The translations under genes and the position numbers were made by a program. The notes under the pieces are model-generated. The model worked only from the letters and a program-made list of their open reading frames with translations, had not been told where the DNA came from and did not search any database. From Kosmotogaceae bacterium (GTDB lineage: Bacteria; Thermotogota; Thermotogae; Petrotogales; Kosmotogaceae), in assembly GCA_003444085.1 (NCBI GenBank), contig DLVL01000073.1:4886-12768 (forward strand): 7,883 nucleotides of DNA, written 5' to 3'. Positions within the stretch are counted from its first letter, which is position 1. Every line of letters starts with the position of its first letter. Positions 1 through 6,651 of the stretch are shown piece by piece.

Positions 1-50
1 AAATCCTGAACGAACGCTTCGAAGAGTCGAAATGTGTCTTGCTCACATGA
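1..50 (+). CDS. possible C-terminal end of an upstream gene (partial)
   Basis: Read from position 3, the left edge gives 15 codons (ILNERFEESKCVLLT) ending in TGA at 48-50. The composition, rich in Glu, Arg and Lys, is compatible with the tail of a protein, and the next gene on the same strand starts about 140 nt later. Fifteen codons are too few to prove coding or suggest a family. The other two forward frames are less convincing: one stops at position 7 and the other runs into low-complexity Ser/Ala before stopping. Confidence 0.22.
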   Translation, partial: ILNERFEESKCVLLT

Positions 51-186
51 TATACCTTACAAAGATTTACACAGCTTCATCCAGCGCTTAGAACTATTGT
101 CAGGCGAGCGGATTCTGTCAACTACCCTCTTCAATGGTGCGTTTTGCTGGTGTAAACTAGGGTTAGTTTGTTTGACGAACATAAGG

Positions 187-1590
187 ATGATCAGATTGAA
201 ATACTCTCTCTTCTCAAGATATCCTGATATAGACGAGAAATCAGAAATCCGCAAAAAGCTCTTAGTGATCGCAATGCCAGCGATTGCTGAAAACCTCCTT
301 CAGATGCTACTGGGAATAGCAGATACGGCCTTCCTTGGTTACTATGATTGGCGAGTAATGACAGGTGTCAGCACGGCCAATCAGATTATGTTTCTTTTCA
401 GAGTGGTGATGATAGCGATTGCAACTGGGGCAATGGTTTTTGCTTCCAATGCTACCGGAGCAAGAAACAAGAAGCTTGTCAATTCAGTCGTCTGGCACGC
501 GATCTACCTGAGTATAGTGTTCGGGATAGTGATGACAGTGTTCTCTTTCCTGTCAGAGGATATCCTTCGCTTATTTTTCCCTGGCGCGGAAGAGGACATC
601 TTAGTAGCAGGCGGAGAGTACCTTTCGATGGTGTTGCTTGGATCTGTTGGAATGAGCACCATGATCGTACTCGGTTTTGTAATGAGAGGATCTGGAGACT
701 CGAAAGCACCGATGATCAGCGTTCTTGTGGCAAACATCCTCAATGTCTTTCTGGACTATGTCTTCATATATGGAAAACTTGGTTTCTCGGAAATGGGTGC
801 AAGAGGTGCTGGACTGGGAACAATGATCTCACGGTTCGTTGGAGCAGCAGTGATCTGCATCCTGCTTTTCAGAAGCAAGAAAGTGGCTTTCTTTGCCAAG
901 CCTGTGAAAGTCTCTCTGAAGATCCTGAAAGGAGTATTCACTGTAGGATTGCCTGCAGCCGCGGAGACGCTGTCTTTTTCCGTCGGAGTTCTTGTGTTTG
1001 CAAACATCCTGTTCATGGCAGGGCCAGAGGCCTATGCAGGACACAGAATCGGGATAAGTGTTGAATCGCTCTCCTTTATGCCAGCCATGGGTATGAGTGT
1101 CGCCATCACAGCGCTTGTTGGTATGTACAACGGAAGTGGTCAAATTAGACGTTCCATAGGATCTTTGAGACAGGGATGGGTAATCCTGATGTACTATTCG
1201 TTCATCATCGGGGGAGCGATGTTTCTATTCCCTGAGCTTTTCATAAGGATCTTCACAAATGAAGTGGAGATAATAGAAATGGCAAAGCTTCCCGTCAGGA
1301 TCATCGGGCTCTTCCAGGTTGTGCAGAGTACCGAGTTTTCTTTGAAGGGTGCTCTGCGAGGTTTTGGAGACACTAAGTATCCAATGTTTGCCTCAGCGAT
1401 AGCGATGTGGTGCATTCGAATACCGGTGGGTTTTGTGATGGTAAGGTACTTCAACATGGGACTCATTGGAGCCTGGATAGGCATGATGGGTGATATGATT
1501 CTTAGAATGCTGGTGAATGTCATCCGGTTTAGATCAGGGAGATGGGAAGGGATAGCCCAGAGAGTAAGGGGATCGGTGGCTTCAGAGTAG
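187..1590 (+). CDS. MATE-family efflux protein (Na+ or H+ coupled multidrug/cation antiporter)
   Basis: Inner-membrane exporter of the multidrug and toxic compound extrusion family, which uses a Na+ or H+ gradient to expel drugs or metabolites; the substrate cannot be read from sequence. The 467-residue product has the family's usual length and about 12 hydrophobic segments. The first half carries the typical PAIAENLLQMLLGIADTAFLG helix (residues 31-51). The two halves mirror each other: LGFVMRGSGDSKAPM (about 162-176) repeats as LKGALRGFGDTKYPM (about 386-400). The NxLDYxFIYGKLG motif follows the first copy. The frame stays open upstream to a GTG at 34, but those 51 extra residues look non-coding, so ATG 187 is chosen. 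A TTG at 196 is an alternative, because AAGGATGA (183-190) would then be its Shine-Dalgarno sequence. It ends in TAG, with 126 nt to the next gene. Family confident; start less so. Confidence 0.92.
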   Translation: MIRLKYSLFSRYPDIDEKSEIRKKLLVIAMPAIAENLLQMLLGIADTAFLGYYDWRVMTGVSTANQIMFLFRVVMIAIATGAMVFASNATGARNKKLVNSVVWHAIYLSIVFGIVMTVFSFLSEDILRLFFPGAEEDILVAGGEYLSMVLLGSVGMSTMIVLGFVMRGSGDSKAPMISVLVANILNVFLDYVFIYGKLGFSEMGARGAGLGTMISRFVGAAVICILLFRSKKVAFFAKPVKVSLKILKGVFTVGLPAAAETLSFSVGVLVFANILFMAGPEAYAGHRIGISVESLSFMPAMGMSVAITALVGMYNGSGQIRRSIGSLRQGWVILMYYSFIIGGAMFLFPELFIRIFTNEVEIIEMAKLPVRIIGLFQVVQSTEFSLKGALRGFGDTKYPMFASAIAMWCIRIPVGFVMVRYFNMGLIGAWIGMMGDMILRMLVNVIRFRSGRWEGIAQRVRGSVASE

Positions 1591-1612
1591 TGGCATCAGC
1601 ATCGTTGTATCA

Positions 1613-1642
1613 TTGGGTTTCGATGAGAATAGCTGTTATTAT
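1613..1642 (+). promoter_or_regulatory. candidate promoter for the first PLD-like gene
   Basis: A TATTAT hexamer (1637-1642) matches the -10 consensus at five of six positions and is preceded by TGn (1634-1636), making an extended -10. An 18-nt spacer separates it from a weak -35-like TTGGGT (1613-1618). The same TGnTATTATTATT stretch lies upstream of the neighbouring paralogue, at a similar distance from its start codon (about 75 versus 80 nt). That conservation is the main support; the -35 is poor. Confidence 0.4.
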
Positions 1643-1701
1643 TATTGAAGTGTCTCGCACCTTCCAGTTCTAAGCATGTGTGCCAGAGAATAACCAGAAT
1701 C

Positions 1702-1707
1702 AGGGAG
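1702..1707 (+). promoter_or_regulatory. ribosome binding site deciding the GTG 1717 start
   Basis: AGGGAG lies 9 nt before GTG 1717. The longer frame that begins at TTG 1645 has no comparable site and would bury the signal peptide behind 24 extra residues. Confidence 0.55.
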
Positions 1708-1716
1708 CGTCTATCA

Positions 1717-2892
1717 GTGCAGAAGCTATTGCCAATCATACTAATGATCTTCGTTGTATGTTCATCCAGTGCCTTTGCTGCGTACTATGGATCAGAAGAG
1801 TTTGAGGCAATACTGGACAACAAGACCGGAACATCTCTTAGCTGTGCGTACAACATTCAGCTTTTGAGGCAAGGCGAGGAGTCTTTCCCTGTAAGGGAAC
1901 ATGTTATCAGAAATGCAGAGAGTTATCTGTTAATTCAGACTTTCATTTTTCGGAAAGACCGGGTATCAGAGGAATTTCTTGATTTGATCGTTGAACGAGC
2001 AGAAGAAGGAGTAGATGTGAAGTTCATCTATGACTGGTTGGGAAGTGTCATATTCAGTCCGCTATTCCTTTGCAGTCTGAAGGAGCTGCCGATAGATTTT
2101 AGAACACATGTAGCCTTTTGGGGGAATCAGAGGAGAGTAAACAGAATCTGGCACGAGAAGATCATCGTTGCTGACGGCAGTTCTGCGATAATTGGGGGAA
2201 TGCATTTTGACGAAGCCACACTTGATCCTCCGAAACCTTCAAGAGTAAGGCCCGCTAGAGATCTGGACATCTACGTCGAAGGACCGATCGTAAAGCATAT
2301 ACAGGATTCATTTGTGGAGAATTGGGGAATCATAGGTGGAGAAGGAATCCATTTCATCGAAAGTGAGCCCGTTCCCAATGAATGCAAAGATGACGAAGGA
2401 CTATTGATGAGATTTGTTTCCCAGAAGCCCTTGACCCACGAAGACTACAGGATAAACAACCTTTATGTGGAGGCTATAAACGCTGCGAGAGAGACAATCT
2501 ATCTTGAGAGTCCTTTTTTCTCACCCGCCTTTGACATAATGGATGCCCTTGTCAAAGCAGCTCGAAGGGGTGTTGAGATAAAGATCCTGATAAACTCCTT
2601 CTTTACAACTGATCTGATATGGAGATATCCGTTTACCAGGCTCTACTATCCTGTCTTTCTAAGAGAAGGGATAGAACTTTACGAAATGCACGGACGGATG
2701 ACACACGCCAAGTATGCTTTGTTTGATGGTGTTTACAGCATCGTCGGATCCTACAACCTTGATTTCAGATCTGCATATCTTGATACAGAGTGCGTAGTTG
2801 CCTATTACTCACCAGAATTGACAGCTGAACTTACTTACTGGTTTGAGGAAGGCCTTACAGAGGCGAGAAAACCTCTCACTCTATTCTGGTAG
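1717..2892 (+). CDS. exported phospholipase D-like / cardiolipin synthase-like protein, copy 1
   Basis: Member of the PLD superfamily, whose paired HKD motifs hydrolyse or transfer phosphodiester bonds through a phospho-histidine intermediate. From GTG 1717 it has 391 residues. It begins with a textbook signal peptide: MQK, a hydrophobic core, then SSSAFA before AYYG, with cleavage expected after residue 21, so the enzyme domain should be outside the cytoplasm. HKD 1 is HEKIIVAD (H146, K148, D153) followed by GGMH instead of the usual GGxN. HKD 2 is HAKYALFD (H330, K332, D337) followed by GSYNLD. The RDLDIYVEGPIV block and the LDTE stretch after HKD 2 resemble ClsB/ClsC-type cardiolipin synthases, but the N-terminal membrane helices of ClsA are absent. 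Its closest visible relative is the next gene downstream. The actual substrate (phospholipid, nucleic acid or other diester) is not decided by the sequence. Confidence 0.88.
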   Translation: MQKLLPIILMIFVVCSSSAFAAYYGSEEFEAILDNKTGTSLSCAYNIQLLRQGEESFPVREHVIRNAESYLLIQTFIFRKDRVSEEFLDLIVERAEEGVDVKFIYDWLGSVIFSPLFLCSLKELPIDFRTHVAFWGNQRRVNRIWHEKIIVADGSSAIIGGMHFDEATLDPPKPSRVRPARDLDIYVEGPIVKHIQDSFVENWGIIGGEGIHFIESEPVPNECKDDEGLLMRFVSQKPLTHEDYRINNLYVEAINAARETIYLESPFFSPAFDIMDALVKAARRGVEIKILINSFFTTDLIWRYPFTRLYYPVFLREGIELYEMHGRMTHAKYALFDGVYSIVGSYNLDFRSAYLDTECVVAYYSPELTAELTYWFEEGLTEARKPLTLFW

Positions 2893-2930
2893 TGTCAAAC
2901 GTCAGAAAGGGTTCGCTTATGGTGTAAGTT

Positions 2931-2939
2931 TGGTATTAT
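2931..2939 (+). promoter_or_regulatory. candidate extended -10 element for the second PLD-like gene
   Basis: TGG followed by TATTAT (2931-2939) repeats the element seen before copy 1, about 80 nt ahead of the chosen start. No good -35 hexamer lies 16-18 nt upstream; the best is TTCGCT at 2912. An A-rich tract (2954-2962) follows. The evidence is the match between paralogues, not promoter strength. Confidence 0.35.
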
Positions 2940-3003
2940 TATTCGAATTGGTGAAAAAAAAAGAGTACCCTTGGGTCTTTTCTTGATGACTGGAACGAGG
3001 GTG

Positions 3004-3008
3004 AAAGG
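3004..3008 (+). promoter_or_regulatory. weak ribosome binding site for ATG 3019
   Basis: AAAGG lies 10 nt before ATG 3019. The spacing is slightly long, but it matches the 9-nt spacing in the upstream paralogue. The signal peptides of the two copies also align from their first residues (M-Q-K-L-L and M-H-R-L-L), which favours this start over TTG 2971 or ATG 2986. Confidence 0.4.
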
Positions 3009-3018
3009 CAGTGCATCG

Positions 3019-4200
3019 ATGCACAGATTGTTGACTCCGATAGTATTCCTGTTTCTTCTGTTTGCTCTTTCTTGCACGGTAGCGGCCAGCTTCGGCACGA
3101 AAGAGTTTGAAAGCGCTCTTGATGCTGTGACCTCGTCTGAACTCAAGTATGCTTCTGCTGTAAAACTTCTCAAGGAAGGAGCGGAGTCTTTTCCGATGCG
3201 TGAAACGGTGATTCGTGGAGCACAGGACTACTTGTTGATTCAGACGTTTATCTTCAGGAAGAATCCGATATCGCAAGACCTTGTGAACTTGCTTGAAGAG
3301 AAAGGGAGCCAGGGCACTGTGATCAAGTTTATCTATGACTGGTTGGGGAGCTTTGTATACAGTCCGTTCTTTCTATGTAAACTCAACGATCTACCAATCG
3401 ATGTAAGAACACATGTAGCCTTTTGGGGTGATCAGAGAGGGGTAAACAGGATCTGGCACGAGAAAATCATCGTAGCTGATGGCAGTTCTGCGATAATCGG
3501 GGGAATGCATTTCGAAGAGCTGAATCTTGAAAGGAACAAATTGTGGCGGACCGTTGCTCCGCAGAGGGATATTGACATCTATGTTGAAGGACCGATAGTT
3601 AAGGACATTCAGGACTCCTTCGTCGAAAACTGGCAGATCATCGGTGGCGAAGAGCTCAGTTTTGTCCAGCACCCCAAGGATGTATCAGAGCATGATTCCG
3701 AAAACCTTATACCCATGAGATTTGTTGCCCAGAAACCTCTCACACACAAGGAATATCGAATAAACAATCTCTATGTGGAGGCTATCAACGCTGCTAAGGA
3801 ACACATCTACCTGGAAACCCCTTTCTTCTCTCCTGCATTTGAGATTATCGAGGCTCTGGTAGCTGCTGCAAGAAGAGGCGTAGACATCGTTTTCCTTACA
3901 AACTCTGTGCGTACCCTGGACCTCTCTTATAGATATGTAATCTCAAGGATGTACTACCCGGTCTTTCTGCGAGAAGGTATCAAGATTTTCGAAATGCAAG
4001 GACGGATGACACACGCCAAGTATGCTGTCTTTGATGGTGTCTATAGCATTGTGGGGTCATATAATCTTGACTTCAGGTCAGGCTATCTTGACACTGAATG
4101 CATGCTGGCTTTCTACTCACCTGAACTCTCTGAGGAGTTAATCGAATGGTTTGAAGAGGGGCTTACTGAAGCAAAAGAGGTATTCTCATTGTTCTGGTAG
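3019..4200 (+). CDS. exported phospholipase D-like / cardiolipin synthase-like protein, copy 2
   Basis: Tandem paralogue of the preceding gene, 393 residues from ATG 3019. The N-terminus is a signal peptide with a long Leu/Phe core ending in CTVAA before SFGTKEFE. Signal peptidase I cleavage after about residue 23 is likeliest; the Cys at 19 sits in ALSC, a poor lipobox, so a lipoprotein is possible but less likely. HKD 1 is HEKIIVAD (H147, K149, D154) followed by GGMH. HKD 2 is HAKYAVFD (H332, K334, D339) followed by GSYNLD. The 35 residues ending at GGMHF match copy 1 at 33 positions. The copies differ mostly in the N-terminal 60 residues, the linker after HKD 1 (about 167-185) and the stretch at about 222-234. 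Both end in an aromatic LFW. All catalytic residues are kept, so both copies look functional. Its TAG stop is followed by 116 nt and then rmuC. Confidence 0.88.
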   Translation: MHRLLTPIVFLFLLFALSCTVAASFGTKEFESALDAVTSSELKYASAVKLLKEGAESFPMRETVIRGAQDYLLIQTFIFRKNPISQDLVNLLEEKGSQGTVIKFIYDWLGSFVYSPFFLCKLNDLPIDVRTHVAFWGDQRGVNRIWHEKIIVADGSSAIIGGMHFEELNLERNKLWRTVAPQRDIDIYVEGPIVKDIQDSFVENWQIIGGEELSFVQHPKDVSEHDSENLIPMRFVAQKPLTHKEYRINNLYVEAINAAKEHIYLETPFFSPAFEIIEALVAAARRGVDIVFLTNSVRTLDLSYRYVISRMYYPVFLREGIKIFEMQGRMTHAKYAVFDGVYSIVGSYNLDFRSGYLDTECMLAFYSPELSEELIEWFEEGLTEAKEVFSLFW

Positions 4201-4302
4201 ATGCTCCTTCAGCTATAGTGGCGATTGGTCGTTGACACGGTCTGTTTTCTCAAAGTGTGGTTCACTTTCTGATAGTATGGTGATGACACGTGCCGGAAGC
4301 AG

Positions 4303-4310
4303 AAGGAGGT
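4303..4310 (+). promoter_or_regulatory. perfect Shine-Dalgarno site that fixes the rmuC start
   Basis: AAGGAGGT lies 6 nt before GTG 4317. The longer frame from GTG 4290 has this site inside its coding sequence, so 4317 is the more believable start. Confidence 0.75.
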
Positions 4311-4316
4311 TGGCGA

Positions 4317-5606
4317 GTGCTAATAGCCTTGATTACGCTAGGAGCGACGTCTTTAGTCCTCTTTGTGCTGATGCTGGTCTTTCTGTGGAAGAGCAGAAGT
4401 CTCGCGCAGGAGAAGAACCGGCTTCAGAAAGAGAATGAATCAGTCAAGCTTGAAAACACAGAGCTCAGGGGACACCTGAATGTGAAGGAGAAGGAGCTCG
4501 AGTGGCTGGAAACAGCGAGAAGAGAGCTCGAAAACGCGTTCAAGTCCCTTGCTGGAGACGTGCTGAAAGATACACGAGAGCAACTGGTCAGCACGGCAAG
4601 AGAGAGTCTGGATAGCCTTCTAAAACAGCACAAACAAGGTTTGCAGACTCACAAAGCAGAAATGTCGGGCCTGCTGGATCCGGTGAAGACAAATCTTGAT
4701 AAGCTTGAAAAGAACGTGAGAGAGATAGAGGAAAAACGTGAGAACGCTTACGGTAGTCTGAACAAACAACTCGATTCTTTGCAAAAGGCCAATCAAGAAC
4801 TGAGCACAGCAGTAACAACCCTTCGTTCCTCCTTGAAATCCTCCACCACAAGAGGCAGGTGGGGAGAATACGAGCTTAAACGAATCGTCGAACTGGCAGG
4901 AATGACGGAGCATGTTCATTTCGATTTGCAGACCTCTTCTGAAGAAGGAAGGCCGGACCTGACAGTGGCTCTTCCAGGCGGGGGTGTTGTTCCGATTGAT
5001 TCAAAAGTACCATTGAGTGCGTATATCGATGCAACAGAGGCGACAAATGAAAAAGAGACTGTAGAGTTTATCCAGAAACACGCCAGAGCCTTCAGGGATA
5101 CCGTAAAACGTCTTGGAAGTAAAGCCTACTGGTCGCAGTTCAGCGAAGCCGCCGAATTCGTTGTCATGTTTGTGCCAATCGAGTCAGCTGTAAGTGAGGC
5201 TTTCAAGGCTGACAGGGAGCTACTTGACTTTGCTCTGAAGTACAAAGTGCTTGTGGCCACGCCGATTACCCTTCTTGCTTTGCTGAAATCGGTTGCTTAT
5301 GGCTGGCAGCAGCATCAGGTAGCGGAAAATGCAAGAGCCATCGCTGAAGCGGGCAAGGATCTTTACAACAGGCTCTCGACTTTTGTGGAGCATATGTCAA
5401 AGGTAGGAAAGAGTATTGATACTGTCGTAAAAAGATACAATGACGCTGTTGGCTCACTTCAGGGAAGGCTCATCCCTGGAGCCAGAAAGTTCGAGGAACT
5501 CGCAGGGAAAGCAGATTCACTGGAAGAGCCCGGTCAAATCACCACCGCACCGAGAAGACTCGCGGAAGAACTCTCGGACGATGATGCTGAATCAGCGGAT
5601 GGTTAG
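4317..5606 (+). CDS. rmuC: DNA recombination protein RmuC
   Basis: RmuC is a membrane-anchored, coiled-coil protein with a predicted PD-(D/E)XK nuclease-like domain. In E. coli it limits rearrangements at short inverted repeats. The 429-residue product shows the full family layout. Residues 2-24 form one hydrophobic anchor, followed by a long Glu/Lys/Gln-rich coiled coil (about 27-180). The core domain then begins with RGRWGE (E184), RPDL (D214) and the IDSK motif (D228, K230), the likely metal-binding and catalytic set. The conserved FVPIESA and ATPITLLALLKSVAYGW segments follow, and the acidic tail is variable. GTG 4317 is chosen because of the perfect Shine-Dalgarno site 6 nt ahead. No strong promoter is evident in the 116-nt gap. 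It converges on the broken membrane gene, whose last frame overlaps its end by 15 nt. Confidence 0.93.
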   Translation: MLIALITLGATSLVLFVLMLVFLWKSRSLAQEKNRLQKENESVKLENTELRGHLNVKEKELEWLETARRELENAFKSLAGDVLKDTREQLVSTARESLDSLLKQHKQGLQTHKAEMSGLLDPVKTNLDKLEKNVREIEEKRENAYGSLNKQLDSLQKANQELSTAVTTLRSSLKSSTTRGRWGEYELKRIVELAGMTEHVHFDLQTSSEEGRPDLTVALPGGGVVPIDSKVPLSAYIDATEATNEKETVEFIQKHARAFRDTVKRLGSKAYWSQFSEAAEFVVMFVPIESAVSEAFKADRELLDFALKYKVLVATPITLLALLKSVAYGWQQHQVAENARAIAEAGKDLYNRLSTFVEHMSKVGKSIDTVVKRYNDAVGSLQGRLIPGARKFEELAGKADSLEEPGQITTAPRRLAEELSDDDAESADG

Positions 5607-6393
5607 GGACAGGTTCCCATATGCATGTCCGGTGGTTGGGTGAGATTTTGGCCAAGCACGATAAGCGCAAGTGTGCTGTAAGCGTTCCCCGGTGCAATGA
5701 CTCTCCATACCTTGTTGTTTGATCTTCTGTATCATAAAGTGTATCCACAGGTTCACTCCCAGAAGTATCAGGACAAACACTCCGTATTCCAGTTCAAAGA
5801 AATAGAAAGGCGTGTCGTTGATCTGGTTTACGCTGTAATATGCGTTTGCTGGTTCAGTCCAGTAAGGCCATGATTCAGAAGGATCCTGGAGACAATGTAC
5901 AATCCCCACGTCGCAAGGATTGCGGGGAGTCCTCTTATTACGATGAATTTGTTCTTCATGAAGAAGCACAATCCCATGAACACTCCGGAGAAATGAACAA
6001 CATTGTGGACAACCACGAGTATGTAGAGATGGTCAGAATGGTAAAGCGGTGCGAATGTTGCTCCGAAAGAAATTCCTGCTGTTGCCATTGTCTCCTGACG
6101 TGCCCAATCAAGGTCAAAGAGCAACACGATCTCCCCATCAGAAAGACCAGATGACATATGTAAAGCAAGTTGTGCAGGTTATTCGTGTTTCTGTAGGTAA
6201 TGCTTCCGTCAGGGTTTCTCACGTAATTCATATCAGAAATTCTGAGATTGAATTGCTGATTAGGCCCACTATATCCGCATTCTCTCCACTCAAACAGCCA
6301 GCCGTCCCAGGTCATGTAGAAAACGGAGACAAGTATCCACAATATCATGAAGAAAAGTCCCAGTTTCTTTTCAAATGTCCTTCTGCTAGTCAT
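5592..6393 (-). pseudogene. frameshifted polytopic membrane protein gene
   Basis: A continuous hydrophobic protein can be read only by moving through all three minus frames. It starts at ATG 6393, with GGAG (6403-6400) 6 nt ahead. Frame one gives helix 1 (residues 11-28) and runs to LVFLMG at about 6133. Frame two continues from EIVLLFDLDW through three or more helices (GATFAPLY, HNVVHFSGVFMGL, GLYIVSRILLN) to about 5873. Frame three gives WPYWTEPANAYY and a last helix, PFYFFELEYGVFVLILLG. Each shift corresponds to loss of one base, the first within a GGGG run (6136-6133). The repaired product would be about 267 residues. The GATFA, HxxxHFS and PFYxxxLE patterns loosely recall YwaF/TMEM164-type membrane proteins, but I do not claim that family. 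The last 40 residues look unnatural and overlap rmuC, so the original stop may have been earlier. Confidence 0.62.
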
Positions 6394-6399
6394 TTTCAA

Positions 6400-6403
6400 C
6401 TCC
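6400..6403 (-). promoter_or_regulatory. ribosome binding site for the broken membrane gene
   Basis: On the minus strand GGAG lies 6 nt ahead of ATG 6393, and the next residues (MTSRRTFEKK, then a hydrophobic helix) look like a natural membrane-protein N-terminus. An upstream in-frame ATG at 6405 lacks a comparable site, and the frame above it does not look coding. Confidence 0.5.
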
Positions 6404-6478
6404 ATATGCGATTCATCGACAGCCACAGCCCTTAAATGCAATACTCCTGGCTGATTGCCTTTATCCATGCATCCCACA

Positions 6479-6540
6479 GACTTTTTTATGTTAACACACC
6501 CGGCTATGTGTTGTTGAGAAGAAATGCGACTGTTTTTATG
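6479..6540 (+). repeat. imperfect 12/13-bp direct repeat in the divergent intergenic region
   Basis: GACTTTTTTATG (6479-6490) recurs as GACTGTTTTTATG (6528-6540), 49 nt apart and differing by one inserted G. Two copies of a T-rich box between divergent genes could be binding sites, but T-rich DNA makes chance similarity quite possible. Confidence 0.3.
6493..6512. repeat. short inverted repeat, possible operator
   Basis: AACACA (6493-6498) and TGTGTT (6507-6512) are perfect inverted arms around an 8-nt centre. The site lies between the two divergent decayed genes, where an ArsR-type operator would be expected. Six-base arms are weak evidence alone. Confidence 0.35.
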
Positions 6541-6586
6541 ATTCAGACAGATATCCACATTTCTTCCACAAAGGTGTTTCTGAATC
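6518..6586. repeat. two interleaved inverted repeats (9-bp and 8-bp arms)
   Basis: GAAGAAATG (6518-6526) pairs with CATTTCTTC (6558-6566), and GATTCAGA (6540-6547) pairs with TCTGAATC (6579-6586). The arms alternate, so as RNA the two helices would form an H-type pseudoknot, with connecting lengths of 13, 10 and 12 nt. They lie just upstream of the candidate regulator promoter, so they might instead be DNA operator half-sites. Confidence 0.4.
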
Positions 6587-6596
6587 GAATACTGCA

Positions 6597-6625
6597 TTGT
6601 GGACTTCTTTTGCAGATTGCATAAT
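6597..6625 (+). promoter_or_regulatory. candidate promoter for the ArsR-like regulator remnant
   Basis: TTGTGG (6597-6602) and CATAAT (6620-6625) are separated by exactly 17 nt; the -10 matches consensus at five of six bases, the -35 at three. Transcription would begin near 6632, leaving a leader of about 20 nt that contains the ribosome binding site. Confidence 0.48.
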
Positions 6626-6639
6626 CTTGAAAGTGTGAA

Positions 6640-6645
6640 AGGGGA
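6640..6645 (+). promoter_or_regulatory. ribosome binding site for the ArsR-like remnant
   Basis: AGGGGA lies 6 nt before ATG 6652, within a GAAAGGGGAT context. This good site marks the original start of the regulator gene, although the frame is interrupted at codon 50. Confidence 0.6.
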
Positions 6646-6651
6646 TAGACA

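Noticed and set aside
172..177. TTGACG as a -35 box for the MATE gene.
   Set aside because: No acceptable -10 lies 16-18 nt downstream, and transcription would begin after the likely start codon.
34..186. N-terminal extension of the MATE protein from GTG 34.
   Set aside because: The 51 extra residues are Cys/Ser-rich, unlike MATE N-termini, and have no evident Shine-Dalgarno site. The protein from 187 already has the normal family length.
1645..1716. Start of PLD copy 1 at TTG 1645.
   Set aside because: It would place 24 residues ahead of a classic signal peptide, and the TTG overlaps the promoter-like TATTAT tract. GTG 1717 has AGGGAG in front and aligns with the start of copy 2.
4232..4237. 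Perfect TTGACA as the rmuC promoter.
   Set aside because: The sequence 16-18 nt downstream (around AAGTGTGG) does not resemble a -10 box, so an isolated hexamer is not enough.
5607..5630. GGACA/TGTCC hairpin after rmuC as a terminator.
   Set aside because: There are only five pairs around a 14-nt loop, and no T-tract follows on either strand.
5592..6393. Programmed frameshifting in the membrane gene.
   Set aside because: Two separate -1 shifts would be required, with no clear slippery heptamer plus downstream structure at either site. Loss of single bases explains both.
5840..6435. Forward open frames of 104 and 128 codons opposite the membrane gene.
   Set aside because: Their composition is irregular, with no recognisable motifs or RBS. 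The opposite strand gives coherent membrane helices, so these are antisense shadows.
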